From Thiobacillus sp. 65-1059 (lineage in GTDB: Bacteria > Pseudomonadota > Gammaproteobacteria > Burkholderiales > Thiobacillaceae), in contig MKUE01000110.1 in assembly GCA_001897675.1 (NCBI GenBank), forward strand, positions 1 to 64,000: a stretch of DNA of 64,000 nt, read 5' to 3'. Both the position numbers and the translations under genes were made by a program. Below, one piece after another: positions 9,473 through 17,981 of this stretch. How positions within the stretch are numbered: the first letter of the stretch is position 1; each line of letters opens with the position of its first letter. Below the pieces are notes generated by a model. The model was not told where the DNA came from and made no database searches. It saw only the letters and a program-made list of their open reading frames with translations.

Positions 9473-10810
9473 ATGCGAGCAGAATCCCGTTTCGGGTACA
9501 AGCAGGCGCACGTTCTCAATCAAGGGCGGGGCGTCCCGTTTGCGCTGCTGTTGCTGGGCACGGTCGCAATGCCGGCGCATGCCTTGCCCAGCTATGCCCG
9601 ACAGACCGGGCAGGATTGCATCGCCTGTCACGTCGGCGGATTCGGCCCGCAACTCACGCCCTACGGCATCCGCTTCAAGCTGGGCGGCTACAGCGACAGC
9701 GACGGCAAGCCCGGGCACATCCCGCTTTCGGCCATGCTTCGGGGCTCCTGGACACACACCCGCCAGGACCAGGCCGGCGGCGCGGCACCGCATTACGGAA
9801 CGAACGACAATGGCACGCTGGACGAGGCATCGATTTTTCTTGCGGGCAAGCTGGTCGGCCAGATGGGGACTTTCATTCAGGCCACGTATTCCGGTGTCGA
9901 TCGCGTGAGTTCGCTCGACAACGTCGATGCACGCTACGCACACACGCTGACGCTCGCCGGCAAGGACGCGACGGTGGGCGTTTCGCTCAACAACAATCCC
10001 AGCATCCAGGATCCGTTCAACACCCTGCCTGCCTGGGGATTCCCGTACACCTCGTCGGATCTGGCGCCGACGCCCGCCGCAGCACCGCTGATCAATGGCG
10101 GCCTGGCCGGGCATGTGGCCGGCTTGTCCGCCTATGGTTTCTGGAACGACTCGGTGTATGCCGAGGTGGGCGCATACCGCACCCTCTCCGCCTCCGCGCT
10201 CAATGCGATTGGCATTCCCGACGACGGGGGCGTGCTGAGCTCGCCCGCGACTTACTGGCGTCTGGGCTTCTTCAACGATCTCCGGAAACAGAACTGGTCG
10301 CTCGGCCTGTTCGGACTGAATGCCGCCTTGCAACCCGACCGCAATGGCGGCCCCTCGGATAGATACAACGATATCGGCGCGGACGCGTCTTACCAGTTCC
10401 TGGGTACGCGTCGCCACATCGGCACGATCAATGCCCGTTATACCCACGAGCGGCAAACGCGCAACGCGTCCTTTGCCGTCGGCGAGGCAAGCAATCGGAA
10501 AGGATCGCTCAACGAGTTCCAGGTCAATGCCTCGTATTACTACAACCAGACCTGGGGAATGACCGCCGGTCATTTCACGATCAATGGAAGCCACGACGCC
10601 ACCCTGTACGACATCTCGGGCGCCCCGGATTCTGCCGGCTACCTCCTGCAGGCCGACTGGACGCCATTCGGGAAGGAAACCTCGTGGGGTGCGCCCTGGG
10701 TGAATGTACGGCTGGGCCTGCAATACACGATGTACACCAAATTCGATGGCACAGGCAGTCACGCCGGCGATAACGACACCACCTATCTGTTTGCCTGGAC
10801 ATCATTCTGA
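9473..10810 (+). CDS. Cyc2-like outer-membrane fused monoheme cytochrome c-porin
   Basis: 445-residue exported protein. After a signal peptide ending near residue 37 comes a short cytochrome domain (YARQTGQDCIACHVG, then LTPYGIRFKLGGY) with one CxxCH heme motif. The remaining ~370 residues look like alternating beta strands rich in aromatic and small residues and end in phenylalanine (FAWTSF), as outer-membrane barrels do. A heme plug fused to a barrel, with ARQTG before CxxCH and FKLxGY after it, is the hallmark of Cyc2 iron-oxidase-type proteins. Its electron donor (Fe(II), another reduced solid or a soluble compound) is unknown. The following gene encodes a periplasmic cytochrome c that could take the electrons. 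Confidence 0.75.
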   Translation: MRAESRFGYKQAHVLNQGRGVPFALLLLGTVAMPAHALPSYARQTGQDCIACHVGGFGPQLTPYGIRFKLGGYSDSDGKPGHIPLSAMLRGSWTHTRQDQAGGAAPHYGTNDNGTLDEASIFLAGKLVGQMGTFIQATYSGVDRVSSLDNVDARYAHTLTLAGKDATVGVSLNNNPSIQDPFNTLPAWGFPYTSSDLAPTPAAAPLINGGLAGHVAGLSAYGFWNDSVYAEVGAYRTLSASALNAIGIPDDGGVLSSPATYWRLGFFNDLRKQNWSLGLFGLNAALQPDRNGGPSDRYNDIGADASYQFLGTRRHIGTINARYTHERQTRNASFAVGEASNRKGSLNEFQVNASYYYNQTWGMTAGHFTINGSHDATLYDISGAPDSAGYLLQADWTPFGKETSWGAPWVNVRLGLQYTMYTKFDGTGSHAGDNDTTYLFAWTSF

Positions 10811-10830
10811 ACTTACAAGAGGACATCACC

Positions 10831-11226
10831 ATGCGTTCCCGCCAGTCTCTTTCGGCAGTTTTTTTCGTCTGCCTGACACTCGCCGGGCTGTCCGGCATCA
10901 GCCCGGCTGCACATGCAGCCGGCGACCCAAAACGCGGGGCGGACACCTTTGCACAGGAATGCGCCGTATGCCACAGCGTCCTGGAAGGCCATAACAAGAT
11001 GGGCCCGTCGCTGTTCGCCGTCGTCGGCCGCAAGGCGGGCAGCATTGCAGATTACGTTTATTCAGCGCCGATGAAGCAAAGCAACTTTGCCTGGGGTCCC
11101 GACAAGCTCGATGCCTATATTGCGCATCCCGAACAGGTGGTGCCCGGCGACAAGATGCGCTACCACGGCCTGGCAGACGCGAAAGACCGGGCCGACGTCA
11201 TTGCCTATCTGAACACCCTACACTGA
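10831..11226 (+). CDS. Periplasmic class I monoheme cytochrome c
   Basis: 131 residues with a signal peptide (cleavage near AAHAA/GD). The CAVCH heme motif lies near residues 47-51 and there is a C-terminal methionine ligand region (VVPGDKMRYHGL). The fold is that of mitochondrial-type c552/c550 cytochromes (KMGPSLFAVVGRKAG, DVIAYLNTL). It starts 20 bases after the Cyc2-like gene behind AAGAGGA, so the two are almost certainly co-transcribed and likely form an outer-membrane-to-periplasm electron path. Confidence 0.92.
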   Translation: MRSRQSLSAVFFVCLTLAGLSGISPAAHAAGDPKRGADTFAQECAVCHSVLEGHNKMGPSLFAVVGRKAGSIADYVYSAPMKQSNFAWGPDKLDAYIAHPEQVVPGDKMRYHGLADAKDRADVIAYLNTLH

Positions 11227-11332
11227 ATCGCCGGATAGCGGCCTGCGCCTTGCCGGACCGGCCGACGTGAGCGGGGCACAAGTCAAAAACTGTTAAAATT
11301 CCCCGTTTTTCAAGCATTTCCGGGAATCCGCC

Positions 11333-12925
11333 GTGCTCACCGCTTCCAGCATCACCCTGCAATTCGCAGCCAAACCCCTGTTCGAGAACGTCAACGTCAA
11401 GTTCGGCGACGGCAACCGCTATGGCCTGATCGGCGCCAACGGCTGCGGCAAGTCGACCTTCATGAAAATCCTCGCCGGCGAACTCGAGCCCACTTCGGGC
11501 AATGTCTCGCTCGACCCCGGCGAGCGCATGGCCTGGCTGCGCCAGGACCAGTTCGGCTACGAGGACCAGCGCGTGCTCGACGTGGTGCTGCAGGGCCACG
11601 CCGAGATGTGGCAGGTGATGCGGGAAAAGGACGCCATCTACATGAACCCGGAGGCGAGCGAGGAAGACTACCTGCACGCCGCCGAACTGGAAGCCCGGTT
11701 CGGCGAGATGGGCGGCTACGACGCCGAGGCGCGCGCCGGCGAACTGCTGCTCGGCGTCGGCATCCCCACCGAACAGCACAACGGCACCATGAGCCAGATC
11801 GCGCCCGGCTTCAAGCTGCGCGTGCTGCTGACGCAGGCGTTGTTCTCCAACCCCGACATCCTGCTGCTCGACGAACCGACCAACAACCTCGACATCAACA
11901 CCATCCGCTGGCTGGAAAACGTGCTGAACGAGAGCAACGCCACCATCATCGTCATCTCGCACGACCGCCACTTCCTGAACCAGGTCTGCACCCACATGGC
12001 CGACCTCGACTTCGGCACCATCAAGGTCTACCCGGGCAACTACGACGACTACATGCTGGCCTCGACCCAGGCCAAGGAACGCCAGGCCAGTGCCAACGCC
12101 AAGGCCAAGGACAAGGTCGCCGAACTGCAGGAATTCGTGCGCCGCTTCTCGGCCAATAAGTCGAAGGCGCGCCAGGCCACCAGCCGCCTGAAGATGATCG
12201 ACAAGATCAAGATCGAGGACTTCAAGCCGAGTTCGCGGCAGAACCCCTACATCCGCTTCGAGCCGGAGAAGGCGCTGCACCGCCGCGCGCTCGAGGTCGA
12301 GAACCTCAAGTTCGGCTACGACGACACGCCGCTGTTCAGCAATCTCGGCTTCTCGCTGGAAGCCGGCGAAAAGATGGCCGTCATCGGCGGCAACGGGGTC
12401 GGCAAATCCACCCTGATGAAGCTCCTGATGGGCGAACTGACGCCGCAGTTCGGCGAGGTGCGCTGGAGTGAGAACGCCAACGTCGGCTACTTCTCGCAGG
12501 ACCACGTCGCCGACTTCGACATGGACAAGAACCTCACCGACTGGATGCACCAGTGGACCCAGCCGGGCGACGACGAACAGGTGCTGCGCGGCATCCTCGG
12601 GCGGCTCTTGTTCTCCGGCGACGACGTGAAGAAATCGGTGCGCGTGCTGTCCGGCGGCGAAAAGGGCCGCATGCTGTACGGCAAGCTGATGCTCGGCCGC
12701 CACAACGTGCTGGTGATGGACGAGCCGACCAACCACATGGACATGGAATCGATCGAGTCGCTCAACCTCGCGCTGGATCTGTTCAAGGGCACGCTGATCT
12801 TCGTTTCGCACGACCGCCAGTTCGTCTCGAGTCTGGCCACGCGCATCCTCGAAATCACCCCCGAGGGCGTCGAGTTCTACATGGGCGGCTACGACGAGTA
12901 CCTGCATTCGAAGGGCCTCGAATGA
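11333..12925 (+). CDS. ybiT: ABC-F ATPase YbiT
   Basis: Soluble tandem ATPase of the ABC-F family, which acts on the ribosome rather than in transport. It has 530 residues, identical to the E. coli YbiT length. The first Walker A is GANGCGKST and the second GGNGVGKST; signatures are [11 protein letters not shown] and [10 protein letters not shown]. The linker with [16 protein letters not shown] lies between the two domains. The start is GTG at 11333; the next residues match the YbiT N-terminus. Its stop overlaps the ATG of the next gene. Confidence 0.93.
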   Translation: MLTASSITLQFAAKPLFENVNVKFGDGNRYGLIGANGCGKSTFMKILAGELEPTSGNVSLDPGERMAWLRQDQFGYEDQRVLDVVLQGHAEMWQVMREKDAIYMNPEASEEDYLHAAELEARFGEMGGYDAEARAGELLLGVGIPTEQHNGTMSQIAPGFKLRVLLTQALFSNPDILLLDEPTNNLDINTIRWLENVLNESNATIIVISHDRHFLNQVCTHMADLDFGTIKVYPGNYDDYMLASTQAKERQASANAKAKDKVAELQEFVRRFSANKSKARQATSRLKMIDKIKIEDFKPSSRQNPYIRFEPEKALHRRALEVENLKFGYDDTPLFSNLGFSLEAGEKMAVIGGNGVGKSTLMKLLMGELTPQFGEVRWSENANVGYFSQDHVADFDMDKNLTDWMHQWTQPGDDEQVLRGILGRLLFSGDDVKKSVRVLSGGEKGRMLYGKLMLGRHNVLVMDEPTNHMDMESIESLNLALDLFKGTLIFVSHDRQFVSSLATRILEITPEGVEFYMGGYDEYLHSKGLE

Positions 12926-13677
12926 GCGAAGTCGTCGTCATCGGCCTCGGCCAGCTCGGCCGCGTGTTCGCCGGCGGCCTGCTGCGCGCCGGGCGCACAG
13001 TCGTCCCGCTCAACCGCGGCGACGACATGGCGACGCTGGCGCAGGCCCACCCCGCGCCGGAGCTGGTGCTGGTGGCGGTGGCCGAGAACGACCTGCACGG
13101 CGTGCTGACGGCCCTGCCCGTGGCCTGGAAACCGCGCGTCGCGCTGATCCAGAACGAGCTGCTGCCGCGCGACTGGCAAGCGCACGGCTACGTGGACCCC
13201 ACGGTGATCTCGGTGTGGTTCGAGAAAAAGAAGGGCATCGACGCCAAGCCGCTGATCGCCTCGCCCGTGGCCGGCCCGGGCGCCGCGCTGCTGTGCCGCG
13301 CGCTCGCCGCCATCGACCTGCCGTGCCGCGAAGTCGCGCCCGGCGACGCGCTGCTGTTCGAGCTGGTGCGGAAGAACGTCTACATCCTCACCACCAATAT
13401 CGCGGGCTTGAAAACCGGCGGCACGGTATCGCAGCTGTGGACGCAGCACGAGGCGTTCGCGCGCCAGGTGGCAAACGAGGTGATGGACATCCAGGAGGCG
13501 CTCAGCTCCGTCAGACACGACCGCGACAAGCTCATCGCCGGCATGCTGGAAGCCTTCGACGGCGACCCCGATCACAGCTGTACCGGACGTTCGGCGTCGG
13601 CGCGGCTGGCACGCGCAATCGGGCACGCGGACGAGTTCGGCTTGGACGTGCCCGTCCTGCGGGCATTGGCGGGCTGA
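12922..13677 (+). CDS. Rossmann-fold dehydrogenase-like protein, ketopantoate-reductase-like
   Basis: 251 residues starting with a nucleotide-binding loop ([19 protein letters not shown]). Later blocks ([23 protein letters not shown], a helical C-terminal half) resemble 6-phosphogluconate or ketopantoate reductase-type enzymes. I do not recognise a specific substrate. The ATG overlaps the ybiT stop as ATGA, so translation is probably coupled. Confidence 0.7.
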   Translation: MSEVVVIGLGQLGRVFAGGLLRAGRTVVPLNRGDDMATLAQAHPAPELVLVAVAENDLHGVLTALPVAWKPRVALIQNELLPRDWQAHGYVDPTVISVWFEKKKGIDAKPLIASPVAGPGAALLCRALAAIDLPCREVAPGDALLFELVRKNVYILTTNIAGLKTGGTVSQLWTQHEAFARQVANEVMDIQEALSSVRHDRDKLIAGMLEAFDGDPDHSCTGRSASARLARAIGHADEFGLDVPVLRALAG

Positions 13678-13692
13678 GCCGCGCGCGGGCGG

Positions 13693-14172
13693 TCAGATTG
13701 CGCCGTCCCCGGGGCTTTTCGCGTCGCCGCCGACCACGCCCGCACGGTCGAACGGCAGCCAGCTGGGCGAGCGGTCGGTTTTGACGCGGCCCTTGATGCG
13801 GTAGGGCACCCCGTGCTTCAGCGATTCCGGCGGCAGGGTCTTGATCTGCTGGATCAGGTGCTTCGACTGCACGACCGCGTCCACCCGCAACAGCGTGCCG
13901 GACGTCGCCGCAATCAGCGTCGGCACGCGCGCCAGCCCCCGCGCAAACGGACGCCCGTTCACCTCCAGCTCGAAATCCAGCGCCTCGATCTTCAGATCGA
14001 AGTCGTTCGGATTGCTGATCCGCAAGCCCACGTCGAAGCGCTGCTCGAACAGGCCGAGGCTCTTGACGTCGATTTCGGCGACGCTCACCCTGGGGGCGAC
14101 GGCGTTCGGCGGCAGGCCGGAACAGGCGGCGAGGCCGAGCGCGAGAAGCAGAACGAGCAGACGCTGCAACAT
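13693..14172 (-). CDS. LEA-type-2/WHy-domain lipoprotein
   Basis: 159 residues with a lipoprotein signal (LALGLAAC/S). The mature part has the water-stress/LEA14-like pattern: VGLRISNPNDFDLKIEALDFELEVNGRPFA. Such lipoproteins are widespread in Proteobacteria, with no firm role. It lies 7 bases after the kinase-like gene. Confidence 0.8.
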   Translation of the reverse strand: MLQRLLVLLLALGLAACSGLPPNAVAPRVSVAEIDVKSLGLFEQRFDVGLRISNPNDFDLKIEALDFELEVNGRPFARGLARVPTLIAATSGTLLRVDAVVQSKHLIQQIKTLPPESLKHGVPYRIKGRVKTDRSPSWLPFDRAGVVGGDAKSPGDGAI

Positions 14173-14179
14173 GGAAAGC

Positions 14180-15058
14180 CTATCGAATCTGCGCCAGCAG
14201 CTGGGCGGCCATGCGCGCGGCTTGCGCCGCATAGCCGCCGCCGAACAGGTTGGCGTGGTTGAGGATGTGGTAAAGGTTGTAGAGCGTCTTGCGCACCGCA
14301 TAACCCGGGTCGAGCGGCCAGGCCGCACGATAGGCGGCGTAAAAATCCGCTGCGAAACCGCCGAACAGTTCGCTCATCGCGAGGTCGCATTCGCGGTCGC
14401 CGACATAGCTCGCCGGATCGAAAATCACCGGTGCTCCATCGGCGAGGTAGCCGTGGTTGCCGCCCCACAGATCGCCGTGCAGCAGCGAAGGCGCCGGCGC
14501 ATAACCGTCGAAGAAAGCGTCCAGCTCGTCCAGCAGCACCTCGCCGTCGCGCTGCAGCGCGCCGCCGTAGCCGTTCTGCGCGGCCAGCCGCAACTGGAAG
14601 CCGAGCCGTTCGTCGCGCCAGAACGCGATCCAGTCGCGCGCCCAGCCATTGCGCTGCGGCGTGCTGCCGATCCAGTTGTCGTGCGCCCAGCCGAATTGGG
14701 ATTGCGGCACGCGATGCTGCAGCGCCAGCCGTTCACCCAGGCAGGCGGCATCGCCGTTGCCGCGCAGGTCGAGATACTCCAGCACCAGAAAGGCCTGGCC
14801 CGCCGCCGCGCCCGTGCACAGCGGCTGCGGCACCCGTACCCCCTGCGCAGCGGCGAGCGCATGCAGCGCAGCCGCCTCGGCCTCGAACATCGGCAGGCGC
14901 TGCGCCCGATTCGCCTTGACGAAATAGCGGCGCGCACCGTCGCTCATGCCGAAGGCCTGGTTGATGTCGCCGCCGCCTATCGGGCTCAGCGCGCCCGCCG
15001 CGAACGGCGTGCCGCTGGCGGCAGCGATCGCTTCGGCAACGGCGGCAGCGAGCGTCAT
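14180..15058 (-). CDS. Fructosamine kinase-family protein
   Basis: 292-residue member of the fructosamine/ketosamine kinase family, which phosphorylates glycated lysines so they can be removed. Kinase-like motifs: SPIGGGDINQAF (nucleotide loop), FVKAN, the catalytic loop LLHGDLWGGNHG and the metal-binding FDPASYVGDRECDLAM. The length is as usual. The ATG at 15058 follows a terminator that ends the upstream gene, so it has its own promoter. Confidence 0.88.
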   Translation of the reverse strand: MTLAAAVAEAIAAASGTPFAAGALSPIGGGDINQAFGMSDGARRYFVKANRAQRLPMFEAEAAALHALAAAQGVRVPQPLCTGAAAGQAFLVLEYLDLRGNGDAACLGERLALQHRVPQSQFGWAHDNWIGSTPQRNGWARDWIAFWRDERLGFQLRLAAQNGYGGALQRDGEVLLDELDAFFDGYAPAPSLLHGDLWGGNHGYLADGAPVIFDPASYVGDRECDLAMSELFGGFAADFYAAYRAAWPLDPGYAVRKTLYNLYHILNHANLFGGGYAAQAARMAAQLLAQIR

Positions 15059-15070
15059 GCGGGCAGCGCC

Positions 15071-15098
15071 CAAACAAAACGCGCCCCGGAGGGCGCGC
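15071..15098 (-). terminator. Rho-independent terminator after the DUF971 gene
   Basis: A 7-bp GC stem (CGCGCCC / GGGCGCG) with loop CGGA, followed on the minus strand by TTTTGTTT. It ends the DUF971-domain gene before the fructosamine kinase gene. Confidence 0.8.
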
Positions 15099-15129
15099 TG
15101 GGCAAGGCACGGCGGACGCGCATCGCGGC

Positions 15130-15528
15130 TTACTTGCCCCTGGGACGCTGCTCGAACATTTTGGCGATGCCGGGGTCGCGCGAGGCGCCGGCGGCCTCCA
15201 TGCGCCTGAGGTACTCGTCCCACAGCGCGGCCTGATTGGTGCCGAGGTCGTGGAGATATTCCCAGGAATAAATCCCGGTGTCGTGGCCGTCGGAAAAAAA
15301 GAAATTGATGCCGTAGAGGCCGACCGGCTCGGCGGCGTTGATCAGCACGTCGCGCTTGCCGACCTGCAGCACCTCCTGGCCGGGGCCGTGGCCGCGCACT
15401 TCGGCGGACGGCGAGTAGACGCGCAGGAACTCGAACGGCAGCTCGAACCGCGCACCGTCGGTAAACGCGATTTCAAGCTTGCGCGAAGCCTGGTGGAGCT
15501 TGATGTCGGTAGGAGTGGGAATGGCCAT
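15130..15528 (-). CDS. DUF971-domain protein (gamma-butyrobetaine-hydroxylase N-terminal-like)
   Basis: 132 residues made of a single DUF971 domain: SRKLEIAFTDGARFELPFEFLRVYSPSAEV, GLYGINFFFSDGHDTGIYSWEYL. The domain binds a metal or Fe-S-related ligand in some proteins, but stand-alone bacterial members have no proven role. In many betaproteobacteria it sits beside ubiE; here that neighbour is absent and a tRNA gene lies upstream. Confidence 0.85.
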   Translation of the reverse strand: MAIPTPTDIKLHQASRKLEIAFTDGARFELPFEFLRVYSPSAEVRGHGPGQEVLQVGKRDVLINAAEPVGLYGINFFFSDGHDTGIYSWEYLHDLGTNQAALWDEYLRRMEAAGASRDPGIAKMFEQRPRGK

Positions 15529-15629
15529 GATTGAAGCGCTCGAAATGAATTTGGCCCCAAGTGTAAACCCGCGATGCAGAGATAAAACCCCGGCAAGGCA
15601 AGGGCTGAAACCGATGGTGACCTGAAAAC

Positions 15630-15706
15630 TGGCGCGCCCGGCGCGATTCGAACGCACGACCCCTGCCTTCGGAGGGCAGTACTCTATCCAGCTGAGCTAC
15701 GGGCGC
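15630..15706 (-). tRNA. tRNA-Arg (anticodon CCG)
   Basis: A complete 77-base cloverleaf: acceptor GCGCCCG/CGGGCGC, anticodon stem CTGCC/GGCAG around loop CTCCGAA (anticodon CCG) and T-loop TTCGAAT on stem GTGCG/CGCGC. Discriminator G and an encoded CCA end the gene. It decodes CGG. Confidence 0.96.
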
Positions 15707-15764
15707 AAAGTCGGCGAAGCATAGCCGGTTTGCCGCGCGCCGTCCATCCGCCGGGGGCCCGCCC

Positions 15765-15793
15765 TTTCCTGTCGGGGCTGCTTTCCTTATAAT
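15765..15793 (+). promoter_or_regulatory. Predicted promoter of the c5-type cytochrome genes
   Basis: A perfect TATAAT (15788-15793) with a weak -35 (TTTCCT) 17 bases upstream. AAGGAT lies before the ATG at 15831. Confidence 0.5.
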
Positions 15794-15830
15794 CGCGGCT
15801 TTCGATGCCACCCCCACTAAGGATAATTTC

Positions 15831-16616
15831 ATGGCCGATTCGCACGCCAAGATGACCCAAGCCACCCCGCAGGAAGTCATCATTTCCGTTGTCGCCGGAC
15901 TGTTCGCGCCCCTGCTGGCGATTTTCCTGATCGTGATGCTGGTGCTCGGCATCCAGGACAACCACAAGCCGGACACCACGAGCGATGCCGCCCAGAAAGC
16001 CACCCTCGCGCGCATCAAGCCGGTCGCGCAGCTGGCCGCGCTCGACGCCAGCGCCCCCAAGGTCGAAAAATCCGCCCAGGAAGTCTACGATGCCGTGTGC
16101 GCCGCGTGCCACGCCGCCGGCGCACTGGGCGCGCCCAAGTTCGAAAACAAGGGCGACTGGAGCGGCCGCCTCGGCCAGGGCTACGACACCCTGGTCAAGC
16201 ATGCCATCGAAGGCATTCGCCAGATGCCCCCGCGCGGCGGCGGCGACCTGTCCGACACGGAAGTGGCGCGCGCGGTGGCCTACATGGCCAACTCGGCAGG
16301 CGCCAGCTTCAAGGCGCCGGAAGCGGGCGCGCCGGCCGCACCCGCTGCGGCCGGCAAACCCGACCCGGCCAAAGGCAAGCTCGTCTACGAAGCCAATTGC
16401 GTGGCCTGTCACGCGAGCGGCGTAGCCGGCGCGCCCAAGCTGGGCGACAAGGCGGCCTGGGATGCGCGCGTGGCTCAAGGCTATGCGACGCTGTACAGCC
16501 ATGCGCTGAACGGCATTCGCGGCATGCCCGCCAAGGGCGGCAACGCCAGCCTGTCGGAAGCCGATCTGACGAATGCGGTGGCTTACCTGTTCGTCGAGGC
16601 CGGCGGCAAGCTCTAA
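15831..16616 (+). CDS. Membrane-anchored diheme cytochrome c5-type protein
   Basis: 261 residues with one uncleaved N-terminal membrane helix (about residues 18-42, VISVVAGLFAPLLAIFLIVML) and two periplasmic c5-type heme domains. The heme motifs are CAACH and CVACH, each followed by GAPKxxxK and RQMPPRGG or RGMPAKGG, the c5 methionine-ligand signature. An alanine/proline linker joins the domains. It probably carries electrons to a terminal oxidase. The next gene encodes a related single-heme lipoprotein. Confidence 0.92.
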   Translation: MADSHAKMTQATPQEVIISVVAGLFAPLLAIFLIVMLVLGIQDNHKPDTTSDAAQKATLARIKPVAQLAALDASAPKVEKSAQEVYDAVCAACHAAGALGAPKFENKGDWSGRLGQGYDTLVKHAIEGIRQMPPRGGGDLSDTEVARAVAYMANSAGASFKAPEAGAPAAPAAAGKPDPAKGKLVYEANCVACHASGVAGAPKLGDKAAWDARVAQGYATLYSHALNGIRGMPAKGGNASLSEADLTNAVAYLFVEAGGKL

Positions 16617-16655
16617 GGCGTGACGGGGCCATCCGGACAAGCGGCGTACAGTTCG

Positions 16656-17228
16656 ATGAAAACCACGGTTTTCCTGATCGCGTCGGCGGCGGCTGTGCTG
16701 CTTGCCTGCGGCCAAGCCGAAGAGGCCGTCGTGCCGCAACTCCCGCAGGCCGAACCGGCGCCTGTGGCCCAGCCCGTCGAAACGCCGCCTGCGCTGCAGG
16801 CCGCGGCGGCGCCCAGGCCGGAAGCGACCGCGGTAGCTGAAGCCACGCCTGCGCCACAGCCCGCAGCCGCCCCGGCGCCCCGGCCCGCTGCGCCGAGCAA
16901 GCCTGCGGCAGCCCAACCCGATGCAGCCGACCGCGCCCAACCGGCGCCTGCCGACGAGGCCGCGGCCAGCGCCGCCAAGCCCGACCCCGCGCACGGCCAG
17001 CAGGTTTATCGCCAGGCGTGCGCTTTCTGCCACGACAAGGGCGTGGCTGGCGCACCGAAAGCCGGCGATGCTGCCGCCTGGGGCCCACGCCTGGCACAGG
17101 GCCTGGACACCCTCTATGCCTCCGCCTTGCAAGGCAAGGGCGCAATGCCGGCCCGAGGCGGCAACCCGGCGCTGGCAGACACCGACGTCAAGGCCGCGGT
17201 GGATCACCTCGCCGCGCAGTCGCGCTAA
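16656..17228 (+). CDS. Cytochrome c5-type lipoprotein with long Pro/Ala linker
   Basis: 190 residues. The signal peptide ends at a lipobox (AVLLAC/G), so the protein should be lipid-anchored. About 80 residues rich in Pro, Ala, Glu and Gln form a flexible tether. The C-terminal c5 heme domain has CAFCH and AMPARGG and is close to the second heme domain of the preceding gene (KPDPA-G--VY, GVAGAPK, AAW--R-AQG), so one probably arose by duplication. The ATG at 16656 starts right at the signal peptide. Confidence 0.9.
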   Translation: MKTTVFLIASAAAVLLACGQAEEAVVPQLPQAEPAPVAQPVETPPALQAAAAPRPEATAVAEATPAPQPAAAPAPRPAAPSKPAAAQPDAADRAQPAPADEAAASAAKPDPAHGQQVYRQACAFCHDKGVAGAPKAGDAAAWGPRLAQGLDTLYASALQGKGAMPARGGNPALADTDVKAAVDHLAAQSR

Positions 17229-17236
17229 ACCTCATC

Positions 17237-17965
17237 ATGCCGCTCGTCTGCCCAAAGTGCGGGAGCGAGCAAGTCCGCAGCGCGGCGCTGCACGCCCACG
17301 ACGGGGTGCGCCGCATGCTGCTGCACACCCCGCTACGCTGCCGCGACTGCCGCCATCGCTTCTGGGTGTTCAATCCGCTCAAGCCCTTGTTGCTGCTGGC
17401 GAGCGTCGGCGCGCTGGTCGGCGTGACCGCCTGGTTCGCCCTCGATCAGCACACTGCCGCCATACCGGCAGCGCAAGCACCCGATAGACTGCCGCACACC
17501 CGTGCCGCGCAGGGCGATGCCGAAGCGCAATTGCAGCTGGGGCTGCGCTACGCCGAGGGCGACGGGGTGATCCAGAACGACAAGGAAGCCGCCAAGTGGT
17601 TTGCCCTGGCAGCCCGACAGGGCCTGGCCGAGGCGCAATATCAATACGGCCTTGCGCTGTTGGAAGGGCGCGGCGTGGTGCAGGATTATCGCGCGGCTTT
17701 CGGTTGGCTCGAAAAGCCGGCGCAGCGCGGCTACGCCAAGGCGCAATACAGCCTGGGCGAACTCTACCGCTACGGTACCGGCACCGCGGTCGACAAGGCG
17801 CGCGCCTACCTGTGGTTCAACCTCGCCGCTGCGCAGGGCGTGGACGCTGCCGCCAAGGCGCGCGACAGCCTGGTATGGCAGCTGAAACCCGAGCAGATCG
17901 CGGCCATGCAGGAAGAGGCGCGGCATATGAGCCGCAACACGGCCGCGCCCGCGGCTGCCCCCTGA
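17237..17965 (+). CDS. Zinc-ribbon, single-TM, SEL1-repeat protein
   Basis: 242 residues. An N-terminal zinc ribbon (CPKCG ... CRDCRHRFW, about residues 5-42) is followed by one membrane helix (LLLLASVGALVGVTAWFAL). The C-terminal part has about four SEL1-like repeats (AQLQLGLRYAEGDGV, AQYQYGLALLEGRGV, AQYSLGELYRYGTG, AYLWFNLAAAQG). SEL1 repeats bind proteins. The arrangement suggests a membrane scaffold, possibly for the adjacent cytochromes, but no function is known. It starts 8 bases after the lipoprotein cytochrome. Confidence 0.8.
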   Translation: MPLVCPKCGSEQVRSAALHAHDGVRRMLLHTPLRCRDCRHRFWVFNPLKPLLLLASVGALVGVTAWFALDQHTAAIPAAQAPDRLPHTRAAQGDAEAQLQLGLRYAEGDGVIQNDKEAAKWFALAARQGLAEAQYQYGLALLEGRGVVQDYRAAFGWLEKPAQRGYAKAQYSLGELYRYGTGTAVDKARAYLWFNLAAAQGVDAAAKARDSLVWQLKPEQIAAMQEEARHMSRNTAAPAAAP

Positions 17966-17981
17966 GCGACTTCTTCGCCAG

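Noticed and set aside
11281-11300. TTAAAAT before ybiT as a promoter -10
   Set aside because: No acceptable -35 at 16-18 bases; too weak to list.
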